From NCBI GenBank assembly GCA_017378975.1, contig JAFNXT010000120.1:1-30521 (forward strand): 30,521 bases of DNA. The letters are read 5' to 3'. Shown piece by piece: positions 28,950 through 30,521 of this stretch. The notes under the pieces were generated by a model. That model was not told the DNA's origin. It searched no databases and worked only from the letters and a program-made list of their open reading frames with translations. Both the position numbers and the translations under genes were made by a program. Numbering within the stretch: position 1 is the first letter of the stretch; the number at the start of each line of letters is the position of its first letter. This DNA comes from Oscillospiraceae bacterium (GTDB lineage: Bacteria; Bacillota; Clostridia; Oscillospirales; Oscillospiraceae).

Positions 28950-29723
28950 ATGCTAACAAATCAAGAAATATGGACAATTGCGTTAAAGCAGTCGGCATAC
29001 GATAGCAACTGCTTGCCGGAAGATTTTCTGGCAGAGAAAAATGTGGTGACGATCTCCCAAAAGCATCCCCTTGCCAGGAAATATTTGAAACTTCCACTAA
29101 GCTGCGATCTGGTTTCCTACGGTTCCAACATCGTGGCACAGGCAAGCGAGGAGATTGCACCCCTAGTGCAGAAATACATCGATCGCTATCCGGTGGAGCA
29201 TTGTTTTGAAACACCGAATCTTCATGTTTTGGATGATATGCTCCGGTCTTACGGACAGAAGATCTGCTTTATGGCGGAATATTTCCTTCCGGATGTGGAC
29301 GCGGTGAAAGAACTGCCGTGTGACTATGAACTGCGCGTTTTGCATCAGGAGGATCTCACATCCTTGTATTTGCCACAGTGGAGCAATGCTTTGTGTGAAG
29401 AGCGTAAGCATTTGGATGTACTGGGTGTTGGCGCCTACGATAATGGCAGGTTGATCGGCCTGGCCGGGTGCTCTGCTGACTGTGAAATGATGTATCAGAT
29501 CGGTGTGGATGTGCTTCCGGAGTATCGCCGGAAAGGAATTGCTTCTGCATTGACCAGTCGGCTGGCATTGGAGATCCTGGCCTTGGATAAGGTCCCGTTC
29601 TACTGTGCCGCATGGTGCAATATCAAATCTGTCCGCAATGCCATTCGTAGCGGTTTCCGCCCAGCGTGGGTCGCCATGACCGCAAAAGATGTGGGATTTG
29701 TGGATAGCATGAACAGGGAGTAA
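28950..29723 (+). CDS. GNAT family N-acetyltransferase
   Basis: 257 residues. The acetyl-CoA binding motif is in the C-terminal half: QIGVDVLPEYRRKGIASALTS, with R-K-G-I-A as the pyrophosphate loop, followed by NIKSVRNAIRSGFRPAW, the usual end of the fold. The N-terminal ~120 residues are an additional domain found in two-part GNAT proteins of this length, with several Cys and His residues. The substrate is unknown. GAGGA lies about ten bases before the start, and a promoter at 28782-28810 probably serves this gene and the next two. Confidence 0.85.
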   Translation: MLTNQEIWTIALKQSAYDSNCLPEDFLAEKNVVTISQKHPLARKYLKLPLSCDLVSYGSNIVAQASEEIAPLVQKYIDRYPVEHCFETPNLHVLDDMLRSYGQKICFMAEYFLPDVDAVKELPCDYELRVLHQEDLTSLYLPQWSNALCEERKHLDVLGVGAYDNGRLIGLAGCSADCEMMYQIGVDVLPEYRRKGIASALTSRLALEILALDKVPFYCAAWCNIKSVRNAIRSGFRPAWVAMTAKDVGFVDSMNRE

Positions 29724-29727
29724 TATC

Positions 29728-30114
29728 GTGAAGAAATTGATTTTTCTCCTTCTGGCGGTGATGATGCTCACTGCCTGCGGGCAAGATACAGAAAACGACC
29801 GGGAGGTGGTCTATATGAATATCACAGCAGAGGAAGCCAAGCGGATCATGGACAGCGAGGAAGACTATATCATTTTGGATACCCGAACTGAGGCGGAATA
29901 TGATGAAGGCCACATCCCCGGTGCGATCGTGATCCCCCATGATGAGATCGCAGACAGGGCAGAGGAAGAACTTCCCGACAAGGATCGGTCGATCCTCGTC
30001 TACTGCCGCAGCGGTCGGCGCAGTAAGCTGGCGGCGGAAGCTCTGGTGGAGCTGGGGTATACGAACATCAAGGAATTCGGCGGCATCATCGATTGGCCCT
30101 ACGAGGTGGAATGA
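29728..30114 (+). CDS. Rhodanese-domain lipoprotein
   Basis: 128 residues from GTG 29728 with GGGAG eight bases upstream. A lipobox LTAC (Cys 17) ends a short signal peptide, so the mature protein is lipid-anchored outside the membrane. The rhodanese domain (about 28-128) has ILDTRTEAEYDEGHIPGA and the active-site loop VYCRSGRRSKLAAEAL with its Cys; GIIDWPYEVE closes the fold. Rhodaneses carry sulfane sulfur on this Cys; extracellular lipoprotein forms may handle thiols or act in redox control. It starts four bases after the GNAT gene and ends directly at the next start. Confidence 0.92.
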   Translation: MKKLIFLLLAVMMLTACGQDTENDREVVYMNITAEEAKRIMDSEEDYIILDTRTEAEYDEGHIPGAIVIPHDEIADRAEEELPDKDRSILVYCRSGRRSKLAAEALVELGYTNIKEFGGIIDWPYEVE

Positions 30115-30521
30115 ATGACCATACGAAAAGCAGAAACCAAAGATCTGCCTGTTCTGGCGGAACTGTCTTGCAAGCTGTGGCCCCATCATACAGCCGATGA
30201 AATGCTGGCCGAGTATGGCATGGGCATGGCAAAACCGGATGCCGCTTTCTTTCTGGCATACGCAGAGGAGACCGCTGTCGGATTTGCCCAGTGTCAACTG
30301 CGGCACGACTATGTGGAGGGCACGGGCAGTTCGCCTGTTGGTTATTTGGAGGGTATCTATGTTGGACCGGACCATCGCCATAGAGGCATCGCAAGGCAGT
30401 TACTGCATGCCTGCGAAAGCTGGGCAAAGAGCCGGGGATGCACAGAATTCGCCAGCGATTGCGAACTGACTAATACCAACAGCTTGCGGTTCCATCTGGG
30501 TGTCGGATTTGAGGAAGTGGA
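30115..30521 (+). CDS. GNAT acetyltransferase, aminoglycoside 6'-N-acetyltransferase-like (3' end outside window)
   Basis: 135 residues visible; the gene is cut by the window end. The N-terminus MTIRKAETKDLPVLAELSCK, the core VGYLEGIYVGPDHRHRGIAR (acetyl-CoA loop) and WAKSRGCTEFASDCELTNTN strongly resemble AAC(6')-I type enzymes, which acetylate the 6'-amine of aminoglycosides. Many chromosomal relatives are intrinsic and give little resistance, so activity should not be assumed. It starts immediately after the rhodanese stop. Confidence 0.82.
   Translation, partial: MTIRKAETKDLPVLAELSCKLWPHHTADEMLAEYGMGMAKPDAAFFLAYAEETAVGFAQCQLRHDYVEGTGSSPVGYLEGIYVGPDHRHRGIARQLLHACESWAKSRGCTEFASDCELTNTNSLRFHLGVGFEEV

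Noticed and set aside
1..30521. CRISPR arrays, insertion sequences, integrases, phage genes or rRNA
   Set aside because: I looked for regular short repeats, transposase or integrase motifs and rRNA signatures and found none; the tRNA genes have no integrase or duplicated 3' end at a distance to suggest an integrated element.

Overview
The window looks like chromosomal DNA of a fairly GC-rich, low-oxygen Firmicute of the class Clostridia, most likely a gut Oscillospiraceae-type bacterium. This is inference from strong AGGAGG-type ribosome sites, a CD1247-like zinc-ribbon protein, a LytTR/DUF3021 pair, SpaA-type pilins and sigma-A promoters; no 16S is present. All protein genes point right except a sodium symporter and a small EamA transporter.

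Positions 1-7851 are ordinary housekeeping and accessory genes: the 3' end of elongation factor P, an Asp-rich zinc-ribbon protein, a neurotransmitter:sodium symporter family transporter behind a tRNA-Ser(UGA), a divergent tRNA-Ser(GCU), a half-size EamA transporter, a membrane-anchored protein translationally coupled to a HAM1-like NTP pyrophosphatase, a LytTR regulator with its DUF3021 membrane partner, a polysaccharide deacetylase and a metallophosphoesterase.

Positions 7908-28661 read as one large envelope-signalling and pilus locus with four parts. (1) A multi-membrane LytS-type histidine kinase and a response regulator with a SARP/OmpR-like DNA-binding domain. (2) Two proteins I do not recognise and a Pr6Pr-like membrane protein. 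(3) A partner-switching module: a 945-residue 5TM-Cache-HAMP-PP2C phosphatase fused to an RsbW-like kinase, a STAS antagonist, a SpoT/Mesh1-like HD hydrolase, a STAS-APH kinase fusion and a membrane protein. No sigma factor is present. (4) A sortase-pilus operon: coiled-coil protein, signal peptidase I, 1130-residue LPATG tip/adhesin, strongly codon-biased LPSTG major pilin, class C sortase, PPKTG minor pilin and a sortase-like protein without catalytic residues.

Two promoters in the locus, one before the unknown gene at 10687 and one before the pilus operon at 19826, share the same architecture: two TTTGT boxes 11 bp apart, with the second ending 14 bp before the -10 and no good -35. This fits direct-repeat binding by the locus's own response regulator and ties the two-component system to pilus expression. 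The most interesting points are this shared operator, the kinase domain with its own ribosome site inside the phosphatase gene, two apparent pseudo-enzymes in the pilus (a Cys/His-less amidase-like domain and a pseudo-sortase), and a partner switch that may act on an alarmone hydrolase or a kinase instead of a sigma factor.

Positions 28854-30521 return to small accessory genes: two GNAT acetyltransferases, the second resembling aminoglycoside 6'-N-acetyltransferase and cut by the window end, with a rhodanese lipoprotein between them.
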